Source: Nelumbo lutea
Taxonomy: Eukaryota; Streptophyta; Magnoliopsida; Proteales; Nelumbonaceae
Length of the DNA stretch: 64,000 bases
Assembly: GCA_022828595.1 (NCBI GenBank)
Contig: JAKGHH010000004.1
Span: forward strand, 86,766,270-86,830,269
Reading direction: 5' to 3'
A model generated the notes under the pieces. The model was not told where the DNA came from. It saw nothing but the letters and a program-made list of their open reading frames with translations, and did not search any database. Shown in pieces: positions 13,201 through 27,400 of this stretch. The translations under genes were made by a program, and so were the position numbers. Positions within the stretch are counted from its first letter, which is position 1, and each line of letters opens with the position of its first letter.

Positions 13201-16200
13201 ACCTTTATCTAATTATATTGGCTCATAGAACTTTATTATTTCTATTTGGAGTTAGGCGATTGGACTTAAGAGGACTCTACTGGGTTTGCACAGTTAGGCG
13301 ATTGAACCCACTGACTATAACTGTCATGCTCCTCGTCATCTATTTAATCCTTTTGATTACATTTCTGTGCACCCAATGGGCTTCTTCATAATTCATCAAG
13401 CATCCAATTTCCATCTATTAAGATCCTGTTATGGGTCCGAACAGTGCACTTTCAATTTTATCTAGGTTGGCCTTTTATATGGTACTGCATTTTTAATCAA
13501 ATGGACAGTGTGCCTCCACCTACCTAGATGCTTAGGTGTTGCTTCCCCAGACAATTAAATGGACACATGTTGCAGACTTGTGTCACATGTCATCTCAGCC
13601 CAGTATCATGCTTTTTTCCTAGTGGGATTGGCCTTGGCTGCACTGCTCATGTCACTCTCAAGGATGAGGTAATCTTTGAATTGGCACGTCGGCTCATCCA
13701 GAGTGGGCACCACATGATGTCCGAGTTCGGCGAGGATATGAGGTTGCAGTCTGAAGTGAAGTGACTTGACCATTTTGCTCCCTGATTTTGTGCCACGTGT
13801 TGGATTCTGTTAGGTAATCAATTCTGGCTGCATCATATTCCAACTGGACCTTCATGAACCAATAAGAAGCATCCTAATTATCCTTTTGAGTGGAGTTGTT
13901 TGGATGTACTGCAGGGAGGGGTGCAAGCCAGGCAGGCTGGGCCGAGTTTAGGCTAAACCCAAGGCCAACCCTAAGAATTGGGTCTAAGGCCCAGGCCCGA
14001 GACCGAGATAAATGCCTGAACTGTCCAACCTGGGACCAGCCTGCACTGAAATTTCATGCACTCGGGTTGGGCTTGGGCTTGGGTTATTCAATCAGCCCAT
14101 ACTAAAATTTGATATTAATATATGCTTATATGTATGTTTGCATGCATTTATGTATAGTTTACCAAGAAAAATATGTATACATGCATGTGTGCATGTTGCA
14201 TGCAAAAATGTGTCTATATGCATATCTGTATGTATATATTTGGGCCAGGCTCGGGCTGGGTTTGGACTACCTAAGGTCTAGGCCCAGGCCCAGCCCAAAA
14301 AATAAAAAATCCCAAACTTTTTTTGGCCCAATCCCAGCCCAAGGACCAAAAATCTAATCCCAACCCATGCAAAATTGTGGTCTGGGTTGGTTCAGGCTTG
14401 GATTGGGCTAGCCCAAGTTGCACCCCTAAGAGTTCAGGGCCAGCTCTAATGGTAAATGGTCCCCATGGTATGGACCATCTCCAAGCCACCAGGCTTCTGA
14501 AACCACTGCAAACAATATATTTTTCTTTAAAATTTTTCCTTTCTTTTGCTCTTATTCCTTCTATTGTTCTTTTCCAAATGTATCGGCTATATCTGACATA
14601 CAAAACTGGTGAAAAAAGACCTTCAATTTTCTGCCTAGTTCTACTTCTTCAGACATACATCTACTTTTGTACCTTTATCTAATTATATTGGCTCATAGAA
14701 CTTTATTATTTCTATTTGGAGTTAGGCGATTGGACTTAAGAGGACTCTACTGGGTTTGCACAGTTAGGCGATTGAACCCACTGACTATAACTGTCATGCT
14801 CCTCGTCATCTATTTAATCCTTTTGATTACATTTCTGTGCACCCAATGGGCTTCTTCATAATTCATCAAGCATCCAATTTCCATCTATTAAGATCCTGTT
14901 ATGGGTCCGAACAGTGCACTTTCAATTTTATCTAGGTTGGCCTTTTATATGGTACTGCATTTTTAATCTTATCCATCAATTTAATATTTTTTTATATCAA
15001 TGTGTCTATCAATATAATATTATCTTTACCATCATAGAGAGGAGAGGGGAGGCAAACCTGAATTGACCTAATTGAACTTGGATCTTTGTGCTAATTGGAT
15101 TCATCTTGTAAATATAACTTCACACCAGTACCTTTGCATGCAATACAGGTTCCAATTATTCAGGTGGAGTGATTTCTGGCATGGGGACAGAAATAAATAA
15201 TACCCAATTAAACAAATAATTCAAAAAATATAGTAAAAATAAGAAAAAAAGTGACGACTCCTGTATTATATGTAGTATGGGGTTGACAGAGGTGGTGCTT
15301 GTATTTCTATTTGTACTTTTTCCTTGCTATCCAGCAGTTTGTTAGCAGGCCGTTTTTTTTTTTTTTTTTTGAATTAATGGAACTTTCACTTTTACTAGAA
15401 ATAAAGTTTTCTTTCTGATTTCATTTTGAACATTATTCAGTTGCCACAAGTGTTATACCAAGTGCCAAGTTTAGGCATTCTCTCCAAGTGCTGACAAGGC
15501 TGCATCCTTTAGTTTCAAGGTTTTTTAACACTAGAACTAGGCATGATGGGTGATAGAGAAAAAGGAAAATGAGAAATGAGAAACAATGGAGAGAGAAATG
15601 TCTTAACCAAAGCTGATTGTAGCCTAGAATGGGTTTAGTTCATTCATACTAAAGTAGTGAACCTGAACCTAACTCCATAAGGAGGATAATGAACTTACTC
15701 CCTATTGAATAGGCAGCTTACATGATTATCCTGCACCATTGCCATCTATAATTTATCAGAGTACCTAATTCACAAGCTAAATTATCTTCCCTGTGACTAT
15801 TGCCATCTATAATTTATCGGGCTTTTCATGGTATTGGTAAGGTGAACTCGTAAATATCGCAAGGCTGACCAAATAGTCTTGTGGAGCCATTCTATTTTTG
15901 GCCATTTAGTATGTAAAATGTTCTAATGTTCACATGCTATGCAACCCTTTTGTGTACAACTACTGAAAGATTTTTTTCTTTAGTTATCTAGTTGTTATTT
16001 GCTCAATCGATTTTCATACCAGCAACAAATATTTCTCTCTTTATTCCTAGAAAAAAATCCCTCCACCCCTACCATCATCAAAATTTTCCCTTATATGAGC
16101 AAACTCATCATTAAATTCTCCCTTATTATTTTTAATTATGTTGTATCCAGTTGCAATTTGGTTGTATAAATGCATATTTTTGTATTCTCAAGTTTTCTCA

Positions 16201-19200
16201 TCTGCATTATGATGGGCATTCCTTAATTTGGCTATGCATCAAATTATATTGAGGTAATAAGTTTGCTTCTAATTCATTTGGTTTTCTTCAGGTTCAGTGA
16301 AAATATTGTCAATGACCCCAGTTATGTGGATATATTTCCAGCTTCACGCATTCCAAAATGCATTCAATATCTCCTTAGACCCATTTCTCGTCCCATGAAT
16401 GGTACACCCAGTGAACCATTATGGTCAAGAGGTGGCATAAAAGAAAAGGGATTCAGGATAACAACCGACCCTGGTACTCTATCCTCTGTACTGCAATGGA
16501 CACCTGATGCTGAGGTAACTTATGTTTTATGTTTGGTGGTAACAGTTCACTAATTAAATAGACCTAATGAGTTGTTTTAGTTAGGGGTGCAACTTGGGTT
16601 GGCCTGAGTTAGCATTAGCATTTTACACTAATTCGAGTTTGGGCCTTGGGCTAGATCCATTCAAATTTTGATAAGCCCAATACACAGTTTTCTTGCAATG
16701 TCTACCTTGAAGAATGGATTAGTGGAGGAATACTTCCCATGCTAAATATCTATGCTGGCAATGGCTTGGTCAGGCAAAGAAGGATTCAGGGTGGGCGGAG
16801 TCTGGAGACTAGCTTTAGAGGTTGAAGCTAAAAAAATCCTCTTTTAAGAATGGAGGAACGCTGGTGAGAGAGGGGAAGAGAGCAACAATGATCCTAGAAG
16901 AAGATGCAAATCTTTGGTTGAAAGGGTTCATTGAGGGTTCGATATACTCTATCAAACAAACTGGATGGAAGAGTTGAGTGACGATGGCAAGGAAGTTCTT
17001 TGAAGCCATCCTGAAATAACAGTAGAGGATGGTTCATAGAGGTCTTGGAATCCTTTGGGAAAGGAAAAAAAACAATTGATATGCCTACTGGAAGGAGAGA
17101 CAAATGATGGCTGGAGGGTGTTTGCAGACAAACTCCAAGACTTAATGCTTCTAATTGAAAAAAAAAAAGGGAGATAAGAAGGGAGAGTAAAGATGTCGAA
17201 AGAGGCGATGGAAAATATTGACTTGAAAATGGTATCGGAGTCAGACAAGAAAGCAATTGATTCAAATGTTGATAATCTGAGCCTGCCAGAAATCACAATT
17301 AGCAACACGACAAAAATACATAGATTAGGATTAGAGGTGAAAAAAGACATTTGGGAGCAAAGGCTTGCATTATTAGCCGGAAAGGAAATACAAGCAAGGT
17401 TCAAAATATTGATACGCCTGATACGCTGGTAGAGGTGTATTGATAGCCTTTTTTTTATTTTTTTAGTTTTTTTTTTCAAATCTGGTTCAGAGGGGCCAGT
17501 TTGAGGTCTGTCCACCCCCTGAACTGGTCGAAACCCCGATACACCCTCTGTAGGGGCATATCGGGAATTTCTTGATATGATACATATCGGCTGATACGGC
17601 CCGATACGTGTTTTGATACTTTGAACCTTGGATACAGGATTAGAACTCAGTGGGGAAAACAATAGTAGAGAAATTAAAAGTTAATTCTGAAGAATTGTTG
17701 ACTCCTTTTTGTGAGACAAGGGCAGTTATGGATGTGGGTCTCACGGAGGTTGAATTGGCTTTGGTAGAAACAGAGGAATGGCAGGTCGTCATAAAGAGGT
17801 GGCATTTGTCATGCAATGAAGTTGAAGTTGCAGAAGGAAGCTTCACAGTGAAACCATTGGGGCTTCCTTTCAACTTGTGGAATGGAACGATGCTTACCGT
17901 GATCATTAGAACCCTGGGTGGGATCCTTGAAAGTTTTGACACGAGTGATCTGCATGTAGTGAGAGCTAGGATCTTCAGTGTGAAACCTGAAGATATTCCA
18001 AGATTGTTGGCTCTTTGTGTCGATGGATTGTGGAGGAAGATATGGCTGGTGACAGGAGTAGAGGTGGCACTCTGGCATCATTTTCGCAAGGAGGAAGACA
18101 ATGCTGAGCTAGCCAGGGTGAGCCTATGTGGAGGAAGAAGAGAGGGTGATGAGGGCAAAGGAGCTGCCTCTTTGCCTTCTGTGGAAGTCGAACAGTCAAG
18201 CCCCAAAAGTCGAGTAAATGCATTGGAAGTTGAGGAAAGTTGTTCAATTTTTTTTTTTTAAATTAAAAAGAATTAATGGTTGGTCCCTTGTTCACTGAAA
18301 TGATTAAGAGGGGGCTCGGTCTGATCAGGGGCAAGGTCAAATTACAAAAAAGTTCTCTCTGACCAAACCGAGGTAAACTTGGGTTAGACAGAATTGAACC
18401 AAAGGGAGGATATTTTAGTAAGAACCGAGTCATGTGAGTTGGGTTTCAAAGAGTGACGGGAGACATTTGTGGTGGTCTATCTTCTTCTCCAAAAGTGTTA
18501 CAGCAGTCCAAAGGCCAAAAGAGATCGAGGAAAAGAGGTTTGATGAAGAGGAGGAACACAGATTTTGTAAGTGGCCTTCAACAGGAAAAAGAGGGGAACG
18601 GTGGAGACATTCAGGAAGGATCTAACGACATGGACAAAGCTTTGGAAAAAACAGAGGAAGAAGATTTCGAGGAGCAAAAAGTAGCGATGGAGGAAGAGAA
18701 GAGCAAAAAGGTGATTAGGACTGTGCAGGAAAGAGATGATGTTAGAGTCAAGGAAGAGAAGGGAGATCATTCAAGGAGATGAGATAATTGGGGTTGAAGT
18801 GACGAAGGAAACAAGAGAAGAGGAAGAGTTAGGAGGGGATGGAGGAGGAGAAGGGGATAATGGTGTAGTAGAGGAGAAAGAAGGGGATAGAGGAGCAGGG
18901 TATGAGGGAGGGGGAAGCGAAGGTGTGGGAAGTAAGAGTCGGGATGGGGTTAATACTTATAAAAGGAAAAGATAAAGAATTTTTCGTTTAGAAGAAGGGG
19001 GGGGGAAGCGGACTCAGGGGAGGGCTCTGGGGAGGAAACTGAGGGTGATCCAATGATAGATGAAGTACATAAGATAGAGAAGAATTGTGACATTGAAAAA
19101 GTGGTAAATAAGGAAGTGAAGTCAGCTGGAATTCTGGGTTTGTTCTTCTGGAAAGGAGTTTGCGAAGGAAGCATTTAGGTTTGTGGAAGAAAGAAATGGG

Positions 19201-21418
19201 GAGAGCGAAAATAAAGGTGATCCAGTGGTTGACTTGAACTCAAGTAATTTAATTCGTCAAGGGATGAAAGAGCCATTTGGAGACTGTAAGAATGGAATCA
19301 AGGAAAGGGAAGAAGAATTGGAGGGGGTGGAGGGGTCAGATAGGGGCCAGAAAATTGAAAGCTATGGAAGCTTTAAACACAGCTAGAAGATGCAGAACTC
19401 AGAAGAATAGAAAAAAGCAAGGATATAAAGAGCTCTGTTTGGCATTGGGCCCAGACTTTTCTGGTTTGGACTGCAGCACTTGATAAGTTCCTAACCGCAG
19501 ATCGGCTGCTCAGAAGGGGGATGCTGCTTCCTAGTAAGTAGTATCTGATGTCCCTTCTATAATGAAGCTCCTGAATCTTCCAGTCACATTTTCATTCACT
19601 GTAACTTCTCTCAGCAGCTCTGTGTAATGGCTGTCTCCTGTTTTGGTGTTTCCTCTTGCCCACCTGCTTCTGTTGTACAACTGCTTCAGGGGTGGACCCT
19701 AGAGGGTCTGAATGTAAGAGGCAAGCTGCTTTTGAAGATTTTCTCAGCTGCTATCCTTTAATCCCTTTGGAAGGAAAGGAACAGCCGAATTTTTGACAAC
19801 CTTTCCAATGACATAGCTTCTGTCAAAAACAAAGTTATAGGCTTTTTATATTCCTGGTTAAGTGTACAAAGAGCATTCACTGGAGTTCAGCTTTTTTTCT
19901 TTTTTGCAAGCTGGACCATTCTTTATCTGCCTTCTCATATCTTTTTGTAAATCCCCATTGTATAGGTCCTCATTCACTGGTTTCATTGTTTCACTTTGCA
20001 ATACAATACTTTACTTTCTTCAAAAAAAGAAAAGAAAATAGTAAGGCAACACAAAAATGTAGTCAAAAGACAACAAGAAGTTTGTATACATAATTCGAAC
20101 AAGACAGATGAGTCGGAGTCATTTATGGGGGGGGGGGGGTTGTTTTGGGTCTTTTGTTGGATGGCAGTTGTGGGTGTTTGGGGTCTTGTAAGGGCATCAG
20201 TATTGTTTGTTTTGATGATCGGGGTTGTGTTTGATCTCTGTTCTATATTGTTTATGTGTATTTTTTGTAAGGGATTTGGTTTTTGAGGGGTTGGCCATGT
20301 TTGGGTTGGTTTGGGCTGGTTGGGTTTTGCTTTATCTTTGTTGGGTGTTCCTTGGATGTTTCTTTTCCCTTGGGTGATTGCTTATCACCTTTCCTTGCAT
20401 CTTCTTTTTGTTTAAGAAATTTTTTCTTTATCTTCAAAAAGAATATTAATGTTGGTTTAAGTGCATTGAATATTCATGAATACGTACATGTCCAGGTTCG
20501 GAAGCAATCATACATTCAAGGAAATTCTGCTCCTCGTGCAAACCTAAGCGTCCTTGACAAGCTTATAGCATCTCGTCATGAACTTGCACAGGTCATTTTT
20601 CTTCACTTAAACATGCTCTTCGATATTATGAACTGCTATTAAATTTATTCTATGGATGATTTATTCCATTTGTTTATGCAAATTGTTTTATATGATAGAA
20701 TCCCTAGAAAGATAATATGGTAGGTTTTGGAAAAGAAAGGGAGTACCTAGCAGGTAAATGGTTGTAATAGAAATATGAATGTTATGATTTTTTTTTTTTT
20801 TTGAAAAGGTAAGGTAAAAATTTTATTGAAGAAGAAAGAGAATATAGTACAACAATTTCCTGGAAGAAAAAGGACTAGCCAGGAAAACTAGAAAGGATAG
20901 GATAAAAATAAACATATTTTAGGTAATTAGGATTTTTTTAACAGTAAAAAAAGAAAATGAAAATACACCCTATAGATGTGATGAGGCAGCACCTCCAGAA
21001 AGAGCTAAGAACAACGGGAACCCAATGCCCAAAACAAAAGACCCCCAAACATCTTGTTGTAAGGCTTATTTAATTGTTACTTTATAGTTGCTGTTAGTAG
21101 GCTGACTTCTTAGGATACTGTCAGTTAGTTACTTGTCTTTTTTTCTTATTATTTTTTGGTTCTAGGGTGTGCCGCCAGGGGCATACTTGTAATTTATATT
21201 CCTTTGTTAAGTTAATATAAATAGAAGACTAGCGGCAGCCAGTTGTACCTTTTTTCTCTCAATCATACCTCTCTTTTTCTTCTCTTTCTCTCTCTCTCTC
21301 TCCCACTCTCCACAAATCATTACACATCTTATACCATCAAACCTCCCCAAAAACAGAAGAAACCAGAAAACAGAGCTAGAAACATCCCCTTGGGAAAAAC
21401 AAGCTGAACCCATAACCA

Positions 21419-21449
<31 letters not shown>

Positions 21450-24400
21450 TATCAAACCACAGACATCCAAACCTCTCCCTCTCACCTGCTTCCATTCCAA
21501 CAATTCCCGTCACTCTTCATCAACAATATCTAATTCCTCTCTTTCACCTTCATCCCAAGCCTCACCCCCTTCCCCAATTGCATTCCTCCTGGTAATTTCC
21601 TTTCTCCGAGATATTTACTTTGGGGAATTCTTCAGTTTTATCCCTTCCTGTCTCCCTCTCCCCCTCTCTACTTCCATATCCAATCTCGACCTGAACTCTT
21701 CCTTTTCTCTCATTCTTCCCTTTGTCATGAGTCATTACACGTCCTTTCCTCCCTCTCCCTTGTAGGTGCTTTCTCACTCTGATTACTTGAATCGATGTCC
21801 TGAGCCTTCTTGCCTGAGTCAGCTTCTAAACAATCAGCTTCACCATTGTGTATCAGATAGTTCTAAGCTCTGGATTTGATCTTTGCTCCTTTCCTCTTGT
21901 AGATTCTTTTAAATCTACATTTTTAATTATCTTTCTGATAAGGCTAATCTTCTTAGTCTAGTTAAAGGATTTTGTAGAGAAGATGGGCCGAATGGCTCAT
22001 AGGCTGTTACTGTATGTTATCTTTATGTTCTTCTCTGTAATGGGCCTTATTCTGGGCCCATACTCTTTTATGTTCCTCTTTTGTAATTTCTTGTCCAACT
22101 AAGGACCTCTCTTGTAATTACTAAAAGATTAACTTAATAAAAGTGTATTAGAGAGTTAGAGGGAGGTTATGTTCGAAACTCTCATCCTCTAACTCTTCTT
22201 GCCGCAACTCTCTCTTCTTCTCTAATCTTCTCTTGCTAGTTTCCTTTGTTTCAAACACAGTCCCTACTTCTAGGATTGTTTTCAACTTGGTATCAGAGCA
22301 GGACACTGCTTGACGTGTCCCTCATGTGGTTCTAGTCTAGCCAACTACATGAGGAGGTTCTAGGGCTAAGAGTTTACAATCATCCGCCTGATTCTTGGAG
22401 GTCATTGGAGGGTTCCCAAGCTTCTACACACTTGGAGAAGGGTTCAATGATCAGGAAGAATCAGAGAACAAGTTGCTTTGCCTAATTTAAAATCAGAGAA
22501 AAGGTTTTTCGAAGTCATCCTAGAGGACAAGTGTTCGGCCTGGTTTATTGTACAAACCAGAGACTCTCTTATTGTAAGTCTTTGCTCAGTTGTTTCTTGG
22601 TTAATTTTTCATTGTTCTGGACTGTTAAAAGGGTCGAAGTTTCCTTGGAAACAGTGCTACTATTCGGCTATCCTCTGGTCTGACTTAATCCAGAGATTTC
22701 TGGGTTGTTTTTTATCTCTTTTCTGGATTGTCAATTTGCCGAAATACCCCTGGAATCACTGCTGTTGAGACTTCATTTGGCCACTGTTGCCGGACTGCTC
22801 CTACCCAGAAATTTCTGGGTTGTTTTTGGAGGTCCTATTCGCCTGATTATTGGGTTGGGAAGTTGCTGAGACTGTTAAAACTAAGAGGTACTAGTCTCAT
22901 CTACATTCCAGCCCCTTCTTGAAGGCTGAAACAGTAAACAGTGCCCTATACTTTGAAGGCTGAAACAGTAAACAGTGGGCTGTTAAGTATTGCACACTGA
23001 GTGTTCGACAGAAGGTCTCTCAAGGACTGTATTTCTTTTGTCTTCCTCTTGAGACATCGGCTGTTAGAATCAGAAATATATTGTGTTTGGAGGTTGTTGG
23101 GTGTCTTTTGGAGGCTGAAACAGAAAAAGAAAAGAACTACCACCGAACTTTGCATGATGGATTTCTCAAACTTTGAAAACAAGAACACTAATGAATATGG
23201 GCAGATGTTGGGAACCCCAACCGATTCTATGCTAGCTGTAACTATAGTCAAGCTTGATGGGACAAATTACTTAGCTTGGTCACAATCAGTGAAAATCCAT
23301 ATTTGTAGCAAAGGAAAATGGGGTTTTATTTCTGGGAGCAAGAAGGCTCCTCCAGAGGATGATCCATCTTATGAGAGATGGGTACAAGAGAACTACACTG
23401 TAATTGGGTGGCTTGTGAACTCAATGCAGCCACAGATCAGTCAACATTATTTGTGGATGAATTCGGCTAAAGAGATCTGGGATAGTGTTGTAGAAACTTA
23501 TTCCCAGAAGTTGAATGTTGCTAGAGCTTACAAACTGAGAAGTGATGTGAAAAATCTAAGACAGGGGGAGAAGTCACTTGCAGCATACTTCTCAATCTTA
23601 AAATCTATATGGCAAGAGATTGATTTGATAGAGGCTGTGACTTGGGATACCCCTAAGGATGCTGAAACATACAAGAAATTGGTTGAACATAATAGGGTGT
23701 TTGAGTTCTTGACAGGGCTGAATTCTGAATATGATATTACAAAGCAAAACATCTTGTCCAAGGAAGATGTTTCATTGTCACAAGCATATACTCTGGTCAG
23801 CAGTGAAGAAAGTAGAAGGCAAGTGTAGGTTCAAGGAGTTGATATTAATGATCATTTTGCAAATATGGGAATTAAACCCAAAGGGGTTACAGAAGCTCAC
23901 AGTGGTTCAGGAAGGAAAGAAGTGGTGTGTGAATATTGTAAAAAGCTGAAACATTCAAAGGACAAGTGCTGGAAGTTGCATCCCAATCTCGTACCTATCA
24001 AATTCTAGAAGAAGAATGATAGTAGAAAGACAGGAAGTGCACATGCAGCCACAGGCACAGATACAGAGGTTGAATCTACCAGTGCACAGTTGGCAGCCAT
24101 GAAAGCTGAATATGAGAAGTTTGGAAAGATGATCAGTCAGCTTGAAGGTGCATCTTCATCATCCATCCCTTCTGGGAGTTCAGTCAGGTATAAGGGCTTC
24201 CGCTAACCATGCATCCACCTCAGGTAAACACAAAACCCCTTGGATCATAGACTCAGGTGCTTCTGATCACATGACCAACCTTTCCACTTTATTTGTTTCA
24301 TATGATTTACTTCCTGGCCGTGACAAAATCACCTTAGCTGATGGTTCTTTTGCCCCTATTTCCGGCAAGGGAACTGTCAAGGCTACAGACTCCTTACTCT

Positions 24401-27400
24401 TATCTTCCACTCTTCATGTGCCTAAATTAAATACCAATTTGTTATCTGTAAGTAGCCTGACCAAATCATTGAATTGTTGTGTAACATTTTTCCTTTCTCA
24501 CTGTGTGTTTCAGGACCTGAAGTCTCAGAAGGTGATTGGGAGTAGCCATGAAGCGAATGGAATATACTTGCTCGACACCCCTGGCCAATGTTTTGATCAT
24601 CCCAAGAATGTTGCTTTTGGTTCTACTTTTACAGAGTCTGTTAGTCAAATTATGTTGAGTCATTGTCGGTTGGGTCATTTACCTTTTTCTGCTTTAAGCC
24701 ATTTGTTTCCAAAACTGTTTAAGGAAGTCAGTGTGTCCAGTCTCAATTGTGAGTCCTGTCAGTTGTCAAAGCATTGTAGAAAAAATTACCCTGTGTGCAA
24801 TAAAAGATCCTCTTTTCTTTTTCATATTGTGCACTCTGATGTGTGGGGGCCATACCATTTATCCTCTATGGGTGGTTACAGATATTTTATCTTGTTCATT
24901 GATGACTTCTCTAGATTCACCTGGATATACTTAATGAAATCCCGGGATGAAGTCCCAAGACTTGTGAGGCAATTTCATGAGCTTGTTCTAACTCAATTTG
25001 GTACCAGAATTAAGGTTTTCAGATCTGACAATGCAAAAGAGTACTTTGAGAAGAGTTTATCTTTGTATTTTTTAGATATGGGGGTTATTCATCAAAGCTC
25101 CTGGGTTAGAACCCTTGAACAAAATGGAGTTGCTGAGAGAAAAAATAGACATATTGTTGAAGTTGCAAGGAACCTTTTGTTTGCTTCACATGTTCCCACA
25201 AGATTTTGGGGTGATGTTGTACTTACTGCTACCTATCTCATAAACTGTATGCCATCCAGGGTTCTAGGGTTTAAATCCCCCTTCAGTCTTCTTCATATAG
25301 ACAAGGATCTCTTCCCAATTCCTCTTCGTGTGTTTGGCTGTACCTCCTATGTTCACATTCCAAGTGTGCAAAGACACAAGTTTGAATCGAAAGCCCACAA
25401 ATGTATCTTCCTTGGTTACTCCCCCACACAAAAGGGATATTGTTGTTTTGATCCAAAGACTGGCACCCGACATGTCTCTATGGATGTTACCTTTAATGAA
25501 CTTTCTCCTTTTTATAGTTCCTCTCAGGATGGACTTTGTCCACAGGGGGAGAGTCAGTCACAAGTTTTTGCTCTTCCTCTTCCTGTCCTAGTTGAGTCTC
25601 TTGACAAACCTGTATCCTCACCAAATGAGTCAAGGGAGGATCAGTCACTTCATACCTCTTGTCCAGGGGACCCTATTTCTTTACCCCCTCGCCCTATCCA
25701 TAATCCCAAAGTGTATCAAAGGCAAAGATCCAGGAATGAGCAAGTGGTTTCCCTTACATTCCCAATCACGGATGAGATAACAGGTACTGCTTCATCTCCT
25801 TTGGTATCATCTTTTCCAGACCTTGATGTCCCCATTGCTGTTAGGAAAGGGAAACGGAAGTGTACTGCACACTGCATTTCCAAACACCTTTCTTATGACC
25901 TGCTTTCTCCTTCATACTTTGCCTATCTCTCTTCTGTTGCTTCTAACCCCATTCCTAGGTCTATCTCAGAAGCTCTTGGGATTCCAGAATGGAGAGATGC
26001 CATGGAAACCGAAATGGATGCTCTACATGCAAATGGTACTTGGGAGGTGGTGGATTTGCCTGAAGGGAAGGATTCGGTTGGGTGCAAGTGGGTTTTCACC
26101 ATTAAATACAGAGCTGATGGAACTATTGAGAGGTACAAGGCTAGGCTTGTTGCAAAAGGGTATACCCAGACATATGGGATTGACTACCTGGAGACTTTTG
26201 CCCCTGTTGCCAAGATGACATCTGTGAGGGTTCTTTTATCTCTGGCAGTTCACTTTGATTGGCCTCTCTATCAGTTGGATGTAAAGAATGCATTCTTGAA
26301 TGGTGACTTACATGAGGAAGGCTACATGTGCCTTCCCCCAGGGATGTATGGAAAAGATATGCAAGGAAAGGTATGTAGATTGAAGAAATCTCTTTATGGT
26401 CTCAAACAATCTCCTAGAGCCTGGTTTGAGAGATTTAGAGCTGCACTTGTTAAATTCGGCTATGTTCAGACATAGTCGGATCATACTCTGTTTGTGAAGA
26501 AAAGTAGATCTTTGGCAGTGTATCTCATTGTGTATGTTGATGACATTATAGTGACTGGTGATGATGCCTCAGGCATTCTGGCTCTTAAGTCATTCCTCCG
26601 TACAGAATTTGAGATTAAGGATCTGGAGGAGTTGAGATACTTCCTTAGCATAGAAGTTGCCAGATCCAAGGATGGGATCCTTATTTCCCAAAGGAAATAT
26701 GTTTTTGATTTATTGTCTGAAACTGGAAAACTAGGTGCAAGATCAGCTGCAACTCCCATTGATATGAGTCACAAACTTTCAACTACTGATGGAACTCTGT
26801 TGGAAGACAAAGGGGTTTTTCAGAGACTTCTTGGGAAGCTCCTGTACCTGTGCATGACTAGACCAGATATTGCATATGCTGTCAGTTGCATTAGCCAATT
26901 CATGCATGCTCCTAGAGATAGTCATATGGCAGCAGCAGAACAGATTTTGTGCTATCTGAAAGGCTCTCTAGGGAAAGAAATCCTTTTTACCAAGCATGAC
27001 CATTTGAAACTTGAAGCCTATACTGATGCTGATTGGGTTGGAAATATGGATGACAGAAGATCTACTTCAGGATATTGCAGTCTGGTGGCTGGTAATGTTG
27101 TCTCTTGGAGGAGTAAGAAACAATCTGTTGTGGCCAGATCCTCTGCAGAAGCAGAGTATAGGGCCATGGCACATGGGGTCTTGGAATTGTTGTGGCTAAG
27201 GTCCTTAATGGAAGAACTTGGGATTGATCATGACAGACCCATGATGTTGTACTGTGATAATCAGGCTGCCATCAACATTGCTCACAACCCGGTACAACAT
27301 GATAGAACCAAACATATTGAAGTTGATAGACATTTTATCCGAGAAAGAGTCTCCTCCGGAGAAGTGTGCCTTCCATTCGTTACATCTGAAGGCCAATTGG

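Larger units (their letters stand above)
10563..14969 (+). repeat. Tandem triplication of a 1,470-bp unit
   Basis: Units run 10563-12032, 12033-13503 and 13504-14969. All are essentially identical: the same short frames recur in each. The only difference noticed is a 7-A versus 6-A run near 12827, making unit 2 1,471 bp. Internal junctions read TTTTTAATC-AAATG-GACAGTG, while the last unit ends at TTTTTAATC. The repeated short frames are not genes. Each unit contains one MITE. Confidence 0.92.

Noticed and set aside
10587..14861. Recurring short frames (78, 71, 89, 119, 110 and 64 codons) in the tandem array
   Set aside because: They recur only because the 1,470-bp unit is triplicated. They overlap a GC-rich MITE, overlap each other on both strands and show no protein features.
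18434..18975. Glu/Lys/Gly-rich frames that look like an acidic protein
   Set aside because: Low-complexity purine-rich sequence downstream of LINE ORF1, in several alternative frames; best read as the decayed LINE.
21055..21300. Possible solo LTR
   Set aside because: Style resembles a copia LTR, but neither a matching second copy nor a target duplication could be seen.
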